45,591 bases of DNA from Hominilimicola fabiformis (GCF_020687385.1 NZ_JAJEQM010000020.1:1-45591); one strand, 5' to 3'. Counted from the stretch's first letter, positions 9,480-20,803 are shown. Notes: generated from the sequence alone by a model not told the origin. Numbers and translations are program-made.

Positions 9480-10322
9480 TTAGTCCTCTTTAAACGGGAA
9501 TATATCACCCAAAAGTTCTTTGGCTTTTGATTTTACGCCCTCGCCCTTTAGCTTGATTTCTCTTGTAGCGTCCATATCGACACTTTCTGATTTTTCGTTT
9601 TCTTTCTCATCCTCGAAATCTTCGCTCGGATTACGTTTAGGCTGATAATTCTTTCTCTTTATCTTCTTAACGTCGTCAAGTTCTTCGTCAAATTCTTCTT
9701 TTAATACTGATTTAGGCTTTACTCTTTCTTTTCTCGGTTTAGACTGAGCCTCTTCCCATCTTCTGAAACGTGCTTCTTCTTCCGCACTGACTTCATTAAG
9801 TACAGGCTGTTTTGCAGTCGGCTTTAATCCTTCATCATCAAGTGCAAGACTTTCGTTTAAATTCTTAATATCAACTTCTTGTTCTGAAAAACCGCCTACG
9901 TTGTTTACGAATTTTTCTTCAATATCTTTTCTCAATGCTCTGATTTCAAATGAAAGGTGATTATCTTTCTTTGAAAGTTTGTAAAATCTGTTTCCAATCC
10001 AAAAGCTGATAATTGCATTGATTATAATAGTGAATATAAACCAAAATACAGCCCATCCCTTTGACAAGTATTTCTTATTTGAAACTTGTGTTGAAGTGTC
10101 CGTTTGAGTCTGTACATTTCCGGCTGCCGGAATTTGTGCCTGTGTATTTTGATTGGCTGTGTTATTTTGATTAGCCGTATCTTGCTTGGTTGTGTCAACT
10201 TGTTCTGCCTGTTGAGTGTTGTTTGCAGGTGCCGGAGTTGCCGCCAATACGAATGGTGATGCTGAAAATGCCATAATACCGGTTGCAAATATTACCATAA
10301 TTTTCTTTTTTATATTCATCAT
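9480..10322 (-). CDS. Signal-peptide protein with one TM helix and long basic/acidic cytoplasmic tail
   Basis: 280 residues. It has a signal peptide (about 1-28), an extracytoplasmic low-complexity Gln/Thr/Asn/Ala stretch (about 29-82), one strong membrane helix (about 88-110, rich in Trp, Phe and Ile), a short coiled-coil (about 112-135) and a long charged, probably disordered cytoplasmic tail with alternating Lys/Arg and Glu/Asp blocks. No catalytic motif. AGGAGAG precedes the ATG. It starts 8 bases after the GAP1-N2-like gene, so the two are translated from one message and may work together. I do not recognise the family. Confidence 0.7.
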   Translation of the reverse strand: MMNIKKKIMVIFATGIMAFSASPFVLAATPAPANNTQQAEQVDTTKQDTANQNNTANQNTQAQIPAAGNVQTQTDTSTQVSNKKYLSKGWAVFWFIFTIIINAIISFWIGNRFYKLSKKDNHLSFEIRALRKDIEEKFVNNVGGFSEQEVDIKNLNESLALDDEGLKPTAKQPVLNEVSAEEEARFRRWEEAQSKPRKERVKPKSVLKEEFDEELDDVKKIKRKNYQPKRNPSEDFEDEKENEKSESVDMDATREIKLKGEGVKSKAKELLGDIFPFKED

Positions 10323-10330
10323 AATCTCTC

Positions 10331-12472
10331 CTATTCAACTACGTCTTTAAAAGTTTCACGCATTTTTTTCTTTGCCGGAATTCTCGACATTTTCGCTTTA
10401 CTTGCACTGTATACTCTCGTATACGCAAGCATTTTATCCTCATCTTCCTTGCTCTTGTTATAGCCGATTAAGAACCAATTCCAAAAGCTCGGAGGCATTG
10501 TTTCCGTATTAATCATAACTTCGTGATAATGTCCCGGTGACTCAATTATTTCAAGTGCCAATTTAGGAATCATAAAATTAAAGCACGAAGTCTGCGTTTT
10601 TCTCATTTCCAAAAGCAGTTTTCTGACTCTGTTTGCACACTTTTCGGCTTTCATCTGATTGCCGTAAGTTCCCTGCCAACGATAAACCGCATAAAGCAGT
10701 CTTGAAATCAAAAGCGGTGAATTATTATTTCTTATATCGTCCGTAACTTCAGGTTTCAAGCTCGTATATGTCGCACGCTGATACGGTATATATCCGACCT
10801 TTGAAAGCATACGTCTGATTTTCTGCAAATCCTGTTCTCTTTCGCCTTTTGTTTTCGCATGAAGTGTTTTTGAAATACCGTACTTAGACCAATCCAAGTT
10901 ATTGTTGTATATATACTTTATACAGCTTTTCTTTAAGAACGGATCTTTTGTCGAAGATTCAAAATATGCAACCAATTCTGCCAAATCGGACTTTTCCCAA
11001 CCCTTTACCTGTGTAAAGGCGTTAAGTCCCGTACCTGTTATGACAATCTGTGATGCCAAAAGCACGAATAATTTTAAATCTTCTTTATTTGTAAACAACG
11101 ATTTCCAGGTGTCAACCTCTGCCATATGCTTTATACTTCCGAACAGTCCAAGCAGTTCGGTTTTATTCTTATCTGAAATATCGTCTATATTTTCACGAAC
11201 AAAATTCATATAAATCGAAAGCTTTGCTCTTATCGCATTTGCCTGTTCTTTTGCGTTTTCTCCATTGCCCAAAGGATTTACAAATTCAACATTCTCGCCT
11301 TTGCAAAGTTTTTCGATACATTGACCCATATAAATTTCCGTCACGCGTTCTTTTTCGTTCGGGAACAATTCAATATTGTCAAACATAATCTTTGAAAGTT
11401 CAAATTTTACGTTTTTCATATTAAGGTCGTTTATAGCCGGATAAAGTTCAAGCACACGTGTTTTGAAAGCATTGTCGCCTGCCGATTTTTTTAGCTTAAT
11501 AAGTTTTCCGCCTATACCCGTTTTGGTCGTATTTTCCCAAGTTGCCTGCCAGTCAAGCAGTTGTGTCATTGACGTGAAATGATATTTTCTGTATATTTCA
11601 CGAAGTTCATCAATGTCAAATCCCAACAGCATTGACTTTGCACTATGCGGAAATTTTGTATTTTCTATATCAATATAGATACAATTTTTTCTCGCCTCAA
11701 TGGCTTGACCTGTTATATTATTATGCTGTTTTATAGTTCCGTGGAACACAATCTGTTTTTGTTTATCCGACGGTAAGTACACGTTATACGTTGAAATACC
11801 TGTGTTTTCGGAAAGACTGATTGGTAAAATCCACTTTAATGCAAGCAAATACATCTGCACCGTTTCCGCGTCATTTGCCGCGATACATATATTTTTAATA
11901 TCATCTGAAGTCAGAAGTCTTGTCGCTCTGTCTAAAACATAAGTCAATTCATACTTATGTTCGCCGATAAAGTTGATAACCTTATTTTCGACACCTTCAG
12001 ACGGTGCGATATTATCAAGCGGTTTCAAATAATGAACAATCTGACCGTTCAAATCCTTTTCGGTAAGATGCGTTCTGTAACGCTTATGTCCGATATATCT
12101 TTCCGGCAAAAAGTTTTCGTCAACATCATCAAATATAAATGCATGAGCAAACACATTGCCCGGTTGACCGTCAAAATCATAACCGGCATAAGAAATCTGC
12201 ATTGCAACATATCTTCCGTCTGAAAGTCTGAACGTTCTGAAAATTTTCGGAAACAGTTCAGGCACTGTCGGATCGCAAGGTGTCTGTGTATATTTAATTT
12301 CATTGTTTTTCGGAAGTCTGTAAGTAGCAAATCTTATTGTTTCATCAATATTTTGCTTTGTAAGTCCCTGTGTGCATGAAAACACTCTCAGCCCCGACTG
12401 ATTGACAAGTCCAAGTTCGGGATCGGACAGGCTATGCTGTACAGAGGTATAGATTAACTGATATACCTTCAT
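10331..12472 (-). CDS. GAP1-N2-like protein (GTPase-associated protein 1)
   Basis: 713 residues, soluble. The N-terminal ~130 residues (MKVYQLIYTSVQHSL, S-C-T-Q-G-L, FRLSDGRYVAM, GNVFAHAFIF) resemble what I know of the GAP1-N2 domain of GTPase-associated protein 1. That protein was predicted by comparative genomics as part of GTPase-centred conflict or signalling systems. The rest is mostly helical and would correspond to the GAP1 middle and C-terminal regions. The ribosome site is GAAAGGAA. No TRAFAC-type GTPase is adjacent; the gene downstream is a membrane protein and upstream is an ABC exporter. Family assignment is by recalled motifs only. Confidence 0.6.
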   Translation of the reverse strand: MKVYQLIYTSVQHSLSDPELGLVNQSGLRVFSCTQGLTKQNIDETIRFATYRLPKNNEIKYTQTPCDPTVPELFPKIFRTFRLSDGRYVAMQISYAGYDFDGQPGNVFAHAFIFDDVDENFLPERYIGHKRYRTHLTEKDLNGQIVHYLKPLDNIAPSEGVENKVINFIGEHKYELTYVLDRATRLLTSDDIKNICIAANDAETVQMYLLALKWILPISLSENTGISTYNVYLPSDKQKQIVFHGTIKQHNNITGQAIEARKNCIYIDIENTKFPHSAKSMLLGFDIDELREIYRKYHFTSMTQLLDWQATWENTTKTGIGGKLIKLKKSAGDNAFKTRVLELYPAINDLNMKNVKFELSKIMFDNIELFPNEKERVTEIYMGQCIEKLCKGENVEFVNPLGNGENAKEQANAIRAKLSIYMNFVRENIDDISDKNKTELLGLFGSIKHMAEVDTWKSLFTNKEDLKLFVLLASQIVITGTGLNAFTQVKGWEKSDLAELVAYFESSTKDPFLKKSCIKYIYNNNLDWSKYGISKTLHAKTKGEREQDLQKIRRMLSKVGYIPYQRATYTSLKPEVTDDIRNNNSPLLISRLLYAVYRWQGTYGNQMKAEKCANRVRKLLLEMRKTQTSCFNFMIPKLALEIIESPGHYHEVMINTETMPPSFWNWFLIGYNKSKEDEDKMLAYTRVYSASKAKMSRIPAKKKMRETFKDVVE

Positions 12473-12510
12473 TTTATCTGACCATTCCTTTCTATGCCAT
12501 ATAGCATAAA

Positions 12511-14337
12511 TTAATCAAGTTCTTTGAGTCCCGTATACAATTCAAAGTATCTGCCTTTCTTTTTAAGCAGTTCTTCGTGAGTACCTCTTTCGATAATCTC
12601 ACCGTTTTCAAGTACCATAATCGCGTCCGCATTACGAATTGTAGACAGTCTGTGTGCTATAACAAACGTGGTTCTGTCCTCCATAAGAGCGTCCATACCC
12701 TCATTGATATGCTTTTCCGTTCTTGTATCGACGGAGCTTGTTGCCTCGTCAAGCACAAGTATCGGTGCTTTTGACAAAGCGGCTCGCGCAATATTCAAAA
12801 GCTGACGCTGACCTTGTGAAAGGTTTGAACCGTCCCCCTTTAGCATTGTATCATAGCCTTCAGGCATATTTTTTATGAACATATCCGCACAAGAAGTTTT
12901 CGCCGCCTGTCGAACTTCTTCATCGGTAGCCGAAAGTCTGCCGTAACGAATATTTTCCAAAATCGTGCCTGTAAACAAATGTGTATCTTGTAAAACCATC
13001 GCGATGTTTTCTCTTAAACATTCAAGGCTTATATCCTTAATGTCAACACCGTCAATAGTGATTTTTCCTTCATCAATGTTATAAAAACGTGTAATCAAGT
13101 TGGTTATTGTTGTTTTACCCGCACCTGTTGAACCGACAAGTGCTATTTTCTGTCCCGGGTGGGCGAAAACAGAAACATCTTTCAAAATTGTTTTATCGGG
13201 ATTATATCCAAATGTCACACCCTCAACCAAGACGTCACCGTGTACTTTATTAAGTACAAGTTTTTTACCTTCATCTATTTCTTCTGCCTCGTCCATAACG
13301 TTAAATACACGTTCCGCACCGGCAAGTGCCGACATAATATTTGTAACCTGCTGTGCAAGTTCGTTTATAGGTCTTGAAAACTGTCTTGAATAGTTTACGA
13401 AAACAGTAAGACCGCCTATGTCAAGTGCGGAAAACGGAACACCTCCGCCCCAACGTGACGCGAAAGCTATTATCGAGCCGACACAAGCTGTCAATGTGTA
13501 GTTGACCTGGCTCATTGCGTTCATACAAGGCCCCATAATTCCGCTTATAAACTGTGCCTTAACCTGTGAATTTCTAAGACTTTGATTAAGCTCGGAAAAT
13601 TCATTTACGACATTTTCTTCATAATTAAATACCTTAACAACCTTTTGACCTGTAACGGTTTCTTCGATATAACCGTTTACTTTACCCAAGTCGGTTTGTT
13701 GTTTCATAAAATATTTTCGCGATTTACCGGCTATGGCAGTTCCGATTTTTGCAATAATCGGTGATACTACAATCGTCACAACCGCAAGCACCCAGTTTGT
13801 GTAAAGCATAAGTGCAAGTGTACCGATTAAAGTTATCGTACCCGAGAAAATCTGTACAAGAGTCGAATTAAGCATTTCGCCGATAATATCAACGTCATTA
13901 GTAAAACGGCTCATTATGTCACCCGTAGGGTTTGTGTCAAAATATCTGACAGGAAGTTTCTGCACCTTACGGAACAAATGCTCTCTGATACGTTTCAGAG
14001 TACCCTGTGAAACGCTGATCATAATACGTCCCTGCAAATATGTTGCACCGACACCGAGTACATAAACCACTGCCATAAGTGCAAGTCCTGCCATAAGCGA
14101 AGTGATTTTCTGCTGAGATGTTTTGGTCGAATCTATAAGTCCGTTAATAATCGGTCTTAAAAGATACGAGCCGCACAATGTTGACGCAGAACTTACCAAA
14201 ACACACACAAATGCCGCCGCAATTTTATGCTTTTCCTGTTCCAAATACGAAAACAGTCTTTTTGCAGTCGCCTTTGTATTTTTAGGTTTCTGTTTTTTCT
14301 GATTTCTGTTCCTGTTCGGTGGTCCCATTGGAGGCAT
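12511..14337 (-). CDS. ABC exporter half-transporter, catalytic-Glu subunit
   Basis: 608 residues: a basic N-terminal tail, six membrane helices (about 38-335) and an ATPase domain. Walker A is GSTGAGKTT, Q-loop MVLQDTHLF, signature LSQGQ, Walker B ILVLDEATSS with the catalytic Glu, H-loop IAHRLST. The deviant signature LSQGQ combined with an intact Walker B Glu and His is the pattern of the TM288/BmrD-type subunit in heterodimeric exporters. Its partner is the next gene upstream (14407-16155). Likely cargo is a lipid or drug, but substrate cannot be read from sequence. It follows the partner by 69 bases, which include a GCCCAC/GTGGGC hairpin. Confidence 0.93.
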   Translation of the reverse strand: MPPMGPPNRNRNQKKQKPKNTKATAKRLFSYLEQEKHKIAAAFVCVLVSSASTLCGSYLLRPIINGLIDSTKTSQQKITSLMAGLALMAVVYVLGVGATYLQGRIMISVSQGTLKRIREHLFRKVQKLPVRYFDTNPTGDIMSRFTNDVDIIGEMLNSTLVQIFSGTITLIGTLALMLYTNWVLAVVTIVVSPIIAKIGTAIAGKSRKYFMKQQTDLGKVNGYIEETVTGQKVVKVFNYEENVVNEFSELNQSLRNSQVKAQFISGIMGPCMNAMSQVNYTLTACVGSIIAFASRWGGGVPFSALDIGGLTVFVNYSRQFSRPINELAQQVTNIMSALAGAERVFNVMDEAEEIDEGKKLVLNKVHGDVLVEGVTFGYNPDKTILKDVSVFAHPGQKIALVGSTGAGKTTITNLITRFYNIDEGKITIDGVDIKDISLECLRENIAMVLQDTHLFTGTILENIRYGRLSATDEEVRQAAKTSCADMFIKNMPEGYDTMLKGDGSNLSQGQRQLLNIARAALSKAPILVLDEATSSVDTRTEKHINEGMDALMEDRTTFVIAHRLSTIRNADAIMVLENGEIIERGTHEELLKKKGRYFELYTGLKELD

Positions 14338-14406
14338 TTTACTTCCATAGCCTTTCTGCCCACATAGTCAATACATTTCTTATCGTGGGCTGATAAGATG
14401 TACAAA

Positions 14407-16155
14407 TTAAGAAACTTCTTTTTCTTTATCTGTTTGAGAATAGTAAATATCGCGATATTCTTCACAATTCTTCATAAGCTCATTGTGATTTCCCATACCG
14501 ATAATCTTTCCGTCCTCAAGCACAATTATTTTATCCGCGTCTATTACGGATGTAATTCTCTGTGCTATTATTATTTTAGTCGAGTGTTTCAAACTCGTTG
14601 TAAACGCTTGTCTGATTTTAGCCTCTGTGGCTGTGTCAACGGCACTTGTACTGTCGTCAAGTATAAGAATTTTCGGCTTTTTCAAAAGTGCTCTTGCGAT
14701 ACACAATCTCTGCTTTTGTCCGCCTGAAACATTGACACCGCCCTGTCCGAGCTCCATATTATAGCCGTCCGTAAATGCGTTTACAAATCCGTCAGCCTGT
14801 GCGGCGTCCGCAGCGGCACGAATTTCTTCCATTGTGGCATTTTCGTCACCCCAACGAAGATTTTCTTCGATACTTCCGCTGAACAATACATTTTTCTGAA
14901 GTACCATGCCGACGCCGTCACGCAAATTTTTAAGACCGTAATCCTTAACATTCACGCCGTCAACAAGCACTTCACCGTCTGTAACATCATAAAGACGCGG
15001 TATAAGCTGTACAAGCGACGATTTACCCGAGCCTGTTGTGCCGATTATACCGACAATTTCTCCCGGCTCTGCGGTAAATGAAATATTTTCAAGTACGTTT
15101 TCTTTACGTTTTTCGTAATACTTGAAAGAAACATTTTTAAATTCAACTCTGCCGTTTTCAACTTTCTTATCCTTTTGACCTGCATTTTCATCTGTAAGGT
15201 CTACATCTGTTTTAAGCACTTCCGTAATTCTTGTCGATGACGCAAGCGCACGCGAAAGCTGTAAGAAAAGCATTGAAACCATCATAAGTGACATAAGAAT
15301 TTGCGTAATATATGTTGTAAACGCAATAAGGTCACCAACACCCATACTTCCGCCTACAACAAAATTACCGCCGAACCATACCACAAGCAATGTTGTTATA
15401 TTCATTGCCAACGTCATAATCGGCATTGTCGTTATAACGATTTTCAAGGCTCTCATTGTAGTATTCATAAGGTCTGAGTTGGCATTTTCAAATTTTTCTG
15501 TTTCAAAATCCTGTCGTACAAAAGATTTTATAACTCGAACATTCGTTATATTCTCTTGTATACCCGAATTAAGATTATCAAGTTTTTTCTGCATTGCACC
15601 AAATCGCGGAAACGCGGTTTTTAGCAGCAATCCTATCAATACCGCCAGTATCGGAATAACGAATGCCAATATAAGCGCAAGTTCTTTATTAATTGAACAA
15701 GCCATTATAATACCGCCTATCAGCATACCCGGTGAACGCATTGCCATAATCAGAAGCATTCTAACCATATTCTGCACTTGCGTAATGTCGTTCGTCAGAC
15801 GCGTAACAAGTGAGCCTGTCGAAAAGTTGTCTATATTCTTAAATGAGAAGTTCTGTACCTTTTCAAACACTCCCTGTCTTAAATCCGCACTGAAATAAAC
15901 CGACGCCCTAATCGCAAAGAAATGACCGCCGATACCGCCGATTATCATAATACAGATACACGCAATCATAAGCAACGCCCGCGACAAAATATATCCCGTT
16001 CCAAGTCCTGCGACTTCCGCACCGATACCGCTGTCAATCATTGACGCCATAATTTTAGGCAACACGATTTCCCCCGCAACTTCCGTAAGCATAAGCAAAG
16101 GACCTAATATGAAAAACAACATATACGGTTTTATATACTTCCAATAATATTTCAA
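14407..16155 (-). CDS. ABC exporter half-transporter, degenerate-site subunit
   Basis: 582 residues, six membrane helices (about 12-310) then the ATPase domain. Walker A GTTGSGKSS, Q-loop MVLQKNVLF and signature VSGGQ are intact. Walker B ends ILILDDSTSA, with Asp where catalytic Glu belongs, and the H-loop His is Gln (IAQRITS). So its own nucleotide site is degenerate and the partner (12511-14337) provides the hydrolysing site, exactly as in TM287/288 and BmrC/BmrD. It lies 35 bases after pyrG and is probably read through from it. Confidence 0.93.
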   Translation of the reverse strand: MKYYWKYIKPYMLFFILGPLLMLTEVAGEIVLPKIMASMIDSGIGAEVAGLGTGYILSRALLMIACICIMIIGGIGGHFFAIRASVYFSADLRQGVFEKVQNFSFKNIDNFSTGSLVTRLTNDITQVQNMVRMLLIMAMRSPGMLIGGIIMACSINKELALILAFVIPILAVLIGLLLKTAFPRFGAMQKKLDNLNSGIQENITNVRVIKSFVRQDFETEKFENANSDLMNTTMRALKIVITTMPIMTLAMNITTLLVVWFGGNFVVGGSMGVGDLIAFTTYITQILMSLMMVSMLFLQLSRALASSTRITEVLKTDVDLTDENAGQKDKKVENGRVEFKNVSFKYYEKRKENVLENISFTAEPGEIVGIIGTTGSGKSSLVQLIPRLYDVTDGEVLVDGVNVKDYGLKNLRDGVGMVLQKNVLFSGSIEENLRWGDENATMEEIRAAADAAQADGFVNAFTDGYNMELGQGGVNVSGGQKQRLCIARALLKKPKILILDDSTSAVDTATEAKIRQAFTTSLKHSTKIIIAQRITSVIDADKIIVLEDGKIIGMGNHNELMKNCEEYRDIYYSQTDKEKEVS

Positions 16156-16190
16156 GTTAATCTTACCTTTCTGTCAAGCAGGCAATCCAA

Positions 16191-17828
<1,638 letters not shown>

Positions 17829-19004
17829 CTATTTACTGTGTCTTTTAACAAACTTCTCTATTCTTTTAAGTGCTTCTTGAATGTTCTCAATCGAATACGC
17901 ATATGAACAGCGTATAAATCCCTCTCCGCTCTCGCCGAACGCATTGCCCGGTACGACAGCGACCTTTTCTTCCATAAGCAGATTTTGACAAAATTCTTCA
18001 CTTGTCATACCCGTAGATTTTATGCAAGGGAATACATAAAATGCTCCGAGCGGTTCAAAACAACTAAGTCCCATTGCTCTGAAACCGTCCACTATGTAGC
18101 GTCTTCTGTAATTATACTCACGACGCATTTCCGCAACGTCATCGTCACAGCTCTTTAGTGCCTCAATCGCAGCGAATTGTGCGGTTGTCGGTGCTGACAT
18201 TATGCCGTACTGATGAATTTTTGTCATAAGCTTTATAATTCTTTCAGGACCTAACGCATAACCAAGACGCCAACCGGTCATAGCGAATGTCTTTGAAAAA
18301 CCGCTTACAACAACAGTTCTTTCTTTCATACCCTCAAAATTTGAAAACGGAATATGCTTTTCGCCGTCATAACGAAGTTCAGCATAAATCTCGTCTGACA
18401 GTACCATTATATTTGTACCGCGAAGTACCTCTGCAATAGCCTCCAAATCTTCCTTTGACATAATTCCGCCTGTCGGATTATTCGGATACGGCAGAATTAA
18501 AAGTTTTGTCTTGTCGGTAATCTTTTCTTTAAGCTGTTCCGGCAAAAGTCTGAAATTGTCCTCTTCTTTTGTTTCAATCGGAACAGGAACACCGCCTGCC
18601 ATAACCGTACAAGGGCGATAACAAACGAAACAAGGCTCCGGAATAAGTACCTCGTCACCGGGATTAATAAGCGTTCTTACCATAAGGTCAATCGCCTCAC
18701 TGCCTCCTACCGTTACAAGAACTTCTTTTTTCGGATTATATTTTATATCGAATTTTCTGTCATAGTAATTGCAGATTTCTTCACGCAATTCCATAAGTCC
18801 GGCATTTGCGGTGTAGTGCGTCTGTCCTTTTTCAAGCGAATATATGCCGGCTTCACGAATTGCCCAAGGTGTTGTAAAATCAGGCTCACCGACGCCAAGC
18901 GAAATAGCGTCGTCCATTTCTGCAACTATATCAAAAAACTTTCTTATGCCTGACGGCGGTAAAGCCGAAACTACCGGTGAAATAATTTTTTCGTAATCTA
19001 TCAT
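17829..19004 (-). CDS. Class I/II PLP aminotransferase
   Basis: 391 residues, fold-type I. Schiff-base lysine K238 in SGFSKTFAMTGWRLGYALGP; PLP-contact residues NNPTGG (175-180) and DEIYAEL (204-210); carboxylate-binding Arg in FIRCSYAYS near the C terminus. Closest recognisable group is the AspC/PatA-like aminotransferases of Firmicutes (aspartate, aromatic or branched donors); substrate is not determinable. The start ATG overlaps the stop of the Lrp regulator (ATGA), so expression is coupled. Confidence 0.92.
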   Translation of the reverse strand: MIDYEKIISPVVSALPPSGIRKFFDIVAEMDDAISLGVGEPDFTTPWAIREAGIYSLEKGQTHYTANAGLMELREEICNYYDRKFDIKYNPKKEVLVTVGGSEAIDLMVRTLINPGDEVLIPEPCFVCYRPCTVMAGGVPVPIETKEEDNFRLLPEQLKEKITDKTKLLILPYPNNPTGGIMSKEDLEAIAEVLRGTNIMVLSDEIYAELRYDGEKHIPFSNFEGMKERTVVVSGFSKTFAMTGWRLGYALGPERIIKLMTKIHQYGIMSAPTTAQFAAIEALKSCDDDVAEMRREYNYRRRYIVDGFRAMGLSCFEPLGAFYVFPCIKSTGMTSEEFCQNLLMEEKVAVVPGNAFGESGEGFIRCSYAYSIENIQEALKRIEKFVKRHSK

Positions 19005-19483
19005 AGCGTAATTACCTGTCTTGTATCCTTTTCATCGTCCTCGAATACAATTCCTTCCTCTTTGTATTTTTTTAGCACAAAATGAGTTGCCGTTGAAATT
19101 ATCGAATCCATCGGTGCAAGCTTCTGCGCAACGAACAATGCCACTTCTTTCATACTCTTGCCCTCGATTGTAACGGCCAAGTCATATGCACCGGACATTA
19201 GGTAAAGTGATTTTACCTGTGGGTATTTGTAAATTCTCTCTGCCACCTTATCAAATCCTTCACCTCTTTGCGGAGTTATGCGAAGTTCAATAAGTGCAAC
19301 AACAACGTCTTTGTCGGTCTTATCCCAATTTACAATGGTTTTGTAACCGACAATAACGTTTTCCTTTTCCATTTTTTCAATCTTGTCGGCGACTTCCTTT
19401 TCCTCCATACCAAGCATCTGCGCGATTTTCGCTCGTGATACATTACCTTTTTCCTTGTCAAGAATGTTTAAAATTTCTTCCAT
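19001..19483 (-). CDS. Lrp/AsnC family transcriptional regulator
   Basis: 160 residues. Winged helix-turn-helix at about 1-55 (GNVSRAKIAQMLGMEEKEVADKIEKME), then the RAM/ligand domain (DVVVALIELRI, ... VKSLYLMSGAYDLAVTIEGKSM). Such proteins sense amino acids as octamers. The four-base overlap with the aminotransferase and absence of another target suggest it controls that gene and itself (inference). A TGGAGG site precedes the ATG; upstream at about 19550-19560 is a TATAAT-like -10 with a poor -35. Confidence 0.92.
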   Translation of the reverse strand: MEEILNILDKEKGNVSRAKIAQMLGMEEKEVADKIEKMEKENVIVGYKTIVNWDKTDKDVVVALIELRITPQRGEGFDKVAERIYKYPQVKSLYLMSGAYDLAVTIEGKSMKEVALFVAQKLAPMDSIISTATHFVLKKYKEEGIVFEDDEKDTRQVITL

Positions 19484-19628
19484 AAAAGTCAGCCTCCAAT
19501 ACTTTGTTATGTAACCGTTTTCACATTTTTACATATGAATAGTCATTTTATCTTATAATTATATCGTATTTACGCTAAAAATGCTATACCTTTTTTCAAA
19601 AAAGTTTCACAAATTTAAAAAAAATTAA

Positions 19629-19654
19629 AAAATCGGTGTTTTTACACCGATTTG
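19629..19654 (-). terminator. Terminator downstream of deoR-type gene
   Basis: AATCGGTGT / ACACCGATT stem followed by T6 and more Ts on the minus strand. It lies 230 bases beyond the deoR stop codon because two repeat copies occupy the space between. Confidence 0.85.
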
Positions 19655-19666
19655 GGTTGTATTTTT

Positions 19667-19764
19667 GCCACCACTCCGTCACTTTGTGATACCTCTCCTC
19701 AAGGAGAGGCTCTTAATCGGCTTCCATTGAGGGGAGCTGGCGGTGAAACCGCCTGAGGGATGGC
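19667..19764 (+). repeat. MITE-like repeat, copy 1
   Basis: 98-base unit beginning GCCACCACTCCGTCACTTTG and ending GAGGGATGGC, with imperfect terminal inverted repeats (GCCACCACTC / GAGGGATGGC). It contains an internal CCTCTCCTCAAGGAGAGG palindrome and a GGCGGTGAAACCGCC palindrome. Noncoding. Copy 2 follows directly in the same orientation. Confidence 0.8.
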
Positions 19765-19792
19765 TTTCCGCTTTGTTTTTTTGCCACCACTC

Positions 19793-19880
19793 CGTCACTT
19801 TGTGACACCTCTCCTCAAGGAGAGGCTCTTAATCGGCTCCCATTGAGGGGAGGTGGCGGTGAAACCGTCTGAGGGGTGGC
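19793..19880 (+). repeat. MITE-like repeat, copy 2
   Basis: 88-base direct repeat of copy 1, with only a few base differences over its length. It ends one base before the deoR-type stop codon, so insertion of the element may have set the 3' end of that gene's transcript. Together the two copies fill the 19655-19881 gap. Confidence 0.8.
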
Positions 19881-19881
19881 T

Positions 19882-20652
19882 TTACTTTTCCACTTCCACA
19901 AGTTTAACGTCCTGTTCGGCAAGTGCCACTTGCCATTCATCTGTCAGTTGTGCGTCTGTAATAAAGCAATCTATACCGTCAAGGCCCGAAATTCTCGGAA
20001 CACCTATTTTACCGATTTTATTTTTATCGCAAAGGAAAATTGCCGATTCGCTACACGAAAGCATCGCTTTTTTAATTTCAGCCTCGCCCTCGCTCGAATC
20101 AACAAGCCCACGACCAAGCGTTACACCTCTGCATGAGAAAAAGCACTTATTCGCATAATAATTTTCTTTTATTGTTTTTTCCGCAACACGTCCGATATAC
20201 GACATATTTCTCGGCGTCAGTTCACCGCCGACGCACACAACGTGAATATGGTCACACATTGAAAGTTCATTCACGATTTTTTCAGCATTTGTAATAACAG
20301 TTATACCGCGTTTACCTTTTATGTATCTCGCCAAATGCCATGCCGATGTACTTGCATCAAGAAATATAGTTTCACCGTCTTTTATAAGGTCAGCCGCATA
20401 TTTTCCTATACGTTGTTTGCCCTCATAATTCACCGTATCACGTTCCGTTATTGCAAGTTCGATTTCGCTGTTGTCGACAAGCGTTGCACCGCCGTATGTA
20501 CGAACAAGCACACCTTGTTTTTCAAGTTTTTCAAGGTCACCGCGAATTGTTTCGGTTGTAACCTCAAACTGTTTTGCAAGTTCCACCACAAGTACACTCT
20601 TGTTTTTATTTATTATCTGCTCTATTCTGTTTCTGCGTTCAACTGCAAGCAT
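19882..20652 (-). CDS. DeoR/GlpR family sugar-metabolism regulator
   Basis: 256 residues, full length. The DeoR-type HTH is at about 5-57 (RRNRIEQIINKNKSVLVVEL, then TTETIRGDLEKLEKQG). The sensor domain binds phosphosugars and has the family motifs RTYGGA, D-A-S-T-S-A-W and CVGGELT. No metabolic gene is next to it: repeats flank both sides. The target is therefore unknown; the BMC operon and the isomerase gene at 27.8 kb are candidates (inference). GGAG precedes the ATG. Confidence 0.92.
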   Translation of the reverse strand: MLAVERRNRIEQIINKNKSVLVVELAKQFEVTTETIRGDLEKLEKQGVLVRTYGGATLVDNSEIELAITERDTVNYEGKQRIGKYAADLIKDGETIFLDASTSAWHLARYIKGKRGITVITNAEKIVNELSMCDHIHVVCVGGELTPRNMSYIGRVAEKTIKENYYANKCFFSCRGVTLGRGLVDSSEGEAEIKKAMLSCSESAIFLCDKNKIGKIGVPRISGLDGIDCFITDAQLTDEWQVALAEQDVKLVEVEK

Positions 20653-20745
20653 ATCTAATCTCCATTCTTATTTATTGTATGTATTTTATCATATTTTCCC
20701 TATCTTTTCAATACGGTGCAAAAATAAAAAGAATACTATCCACAC

Positions 20746-20764
20746 GGGCGACCAATGGTCGCCC
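20746..20764. repeat. REP-like palindrome
   Basis: GGGCGACC-AAT-GGTCGCCC, perfect 8-bp arms, followed by CTAC. A slightly degraded sibling with the same flank lies at 20975-20994. The two bracket the inverted MITE-like copy. Confidence 0.75.
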
Positions 20765-20803
20765 CTACGACTGTATTCCGCCACTGCTCTCCGTTTTTCC
20801 TCT

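Noticed and set aside
19667-19880. CRISPR-like direct repeats
   Set aside because: Only two units of ~90 bases with inverted ends and no spacers; they are transposon-like, not a CRISPR array.
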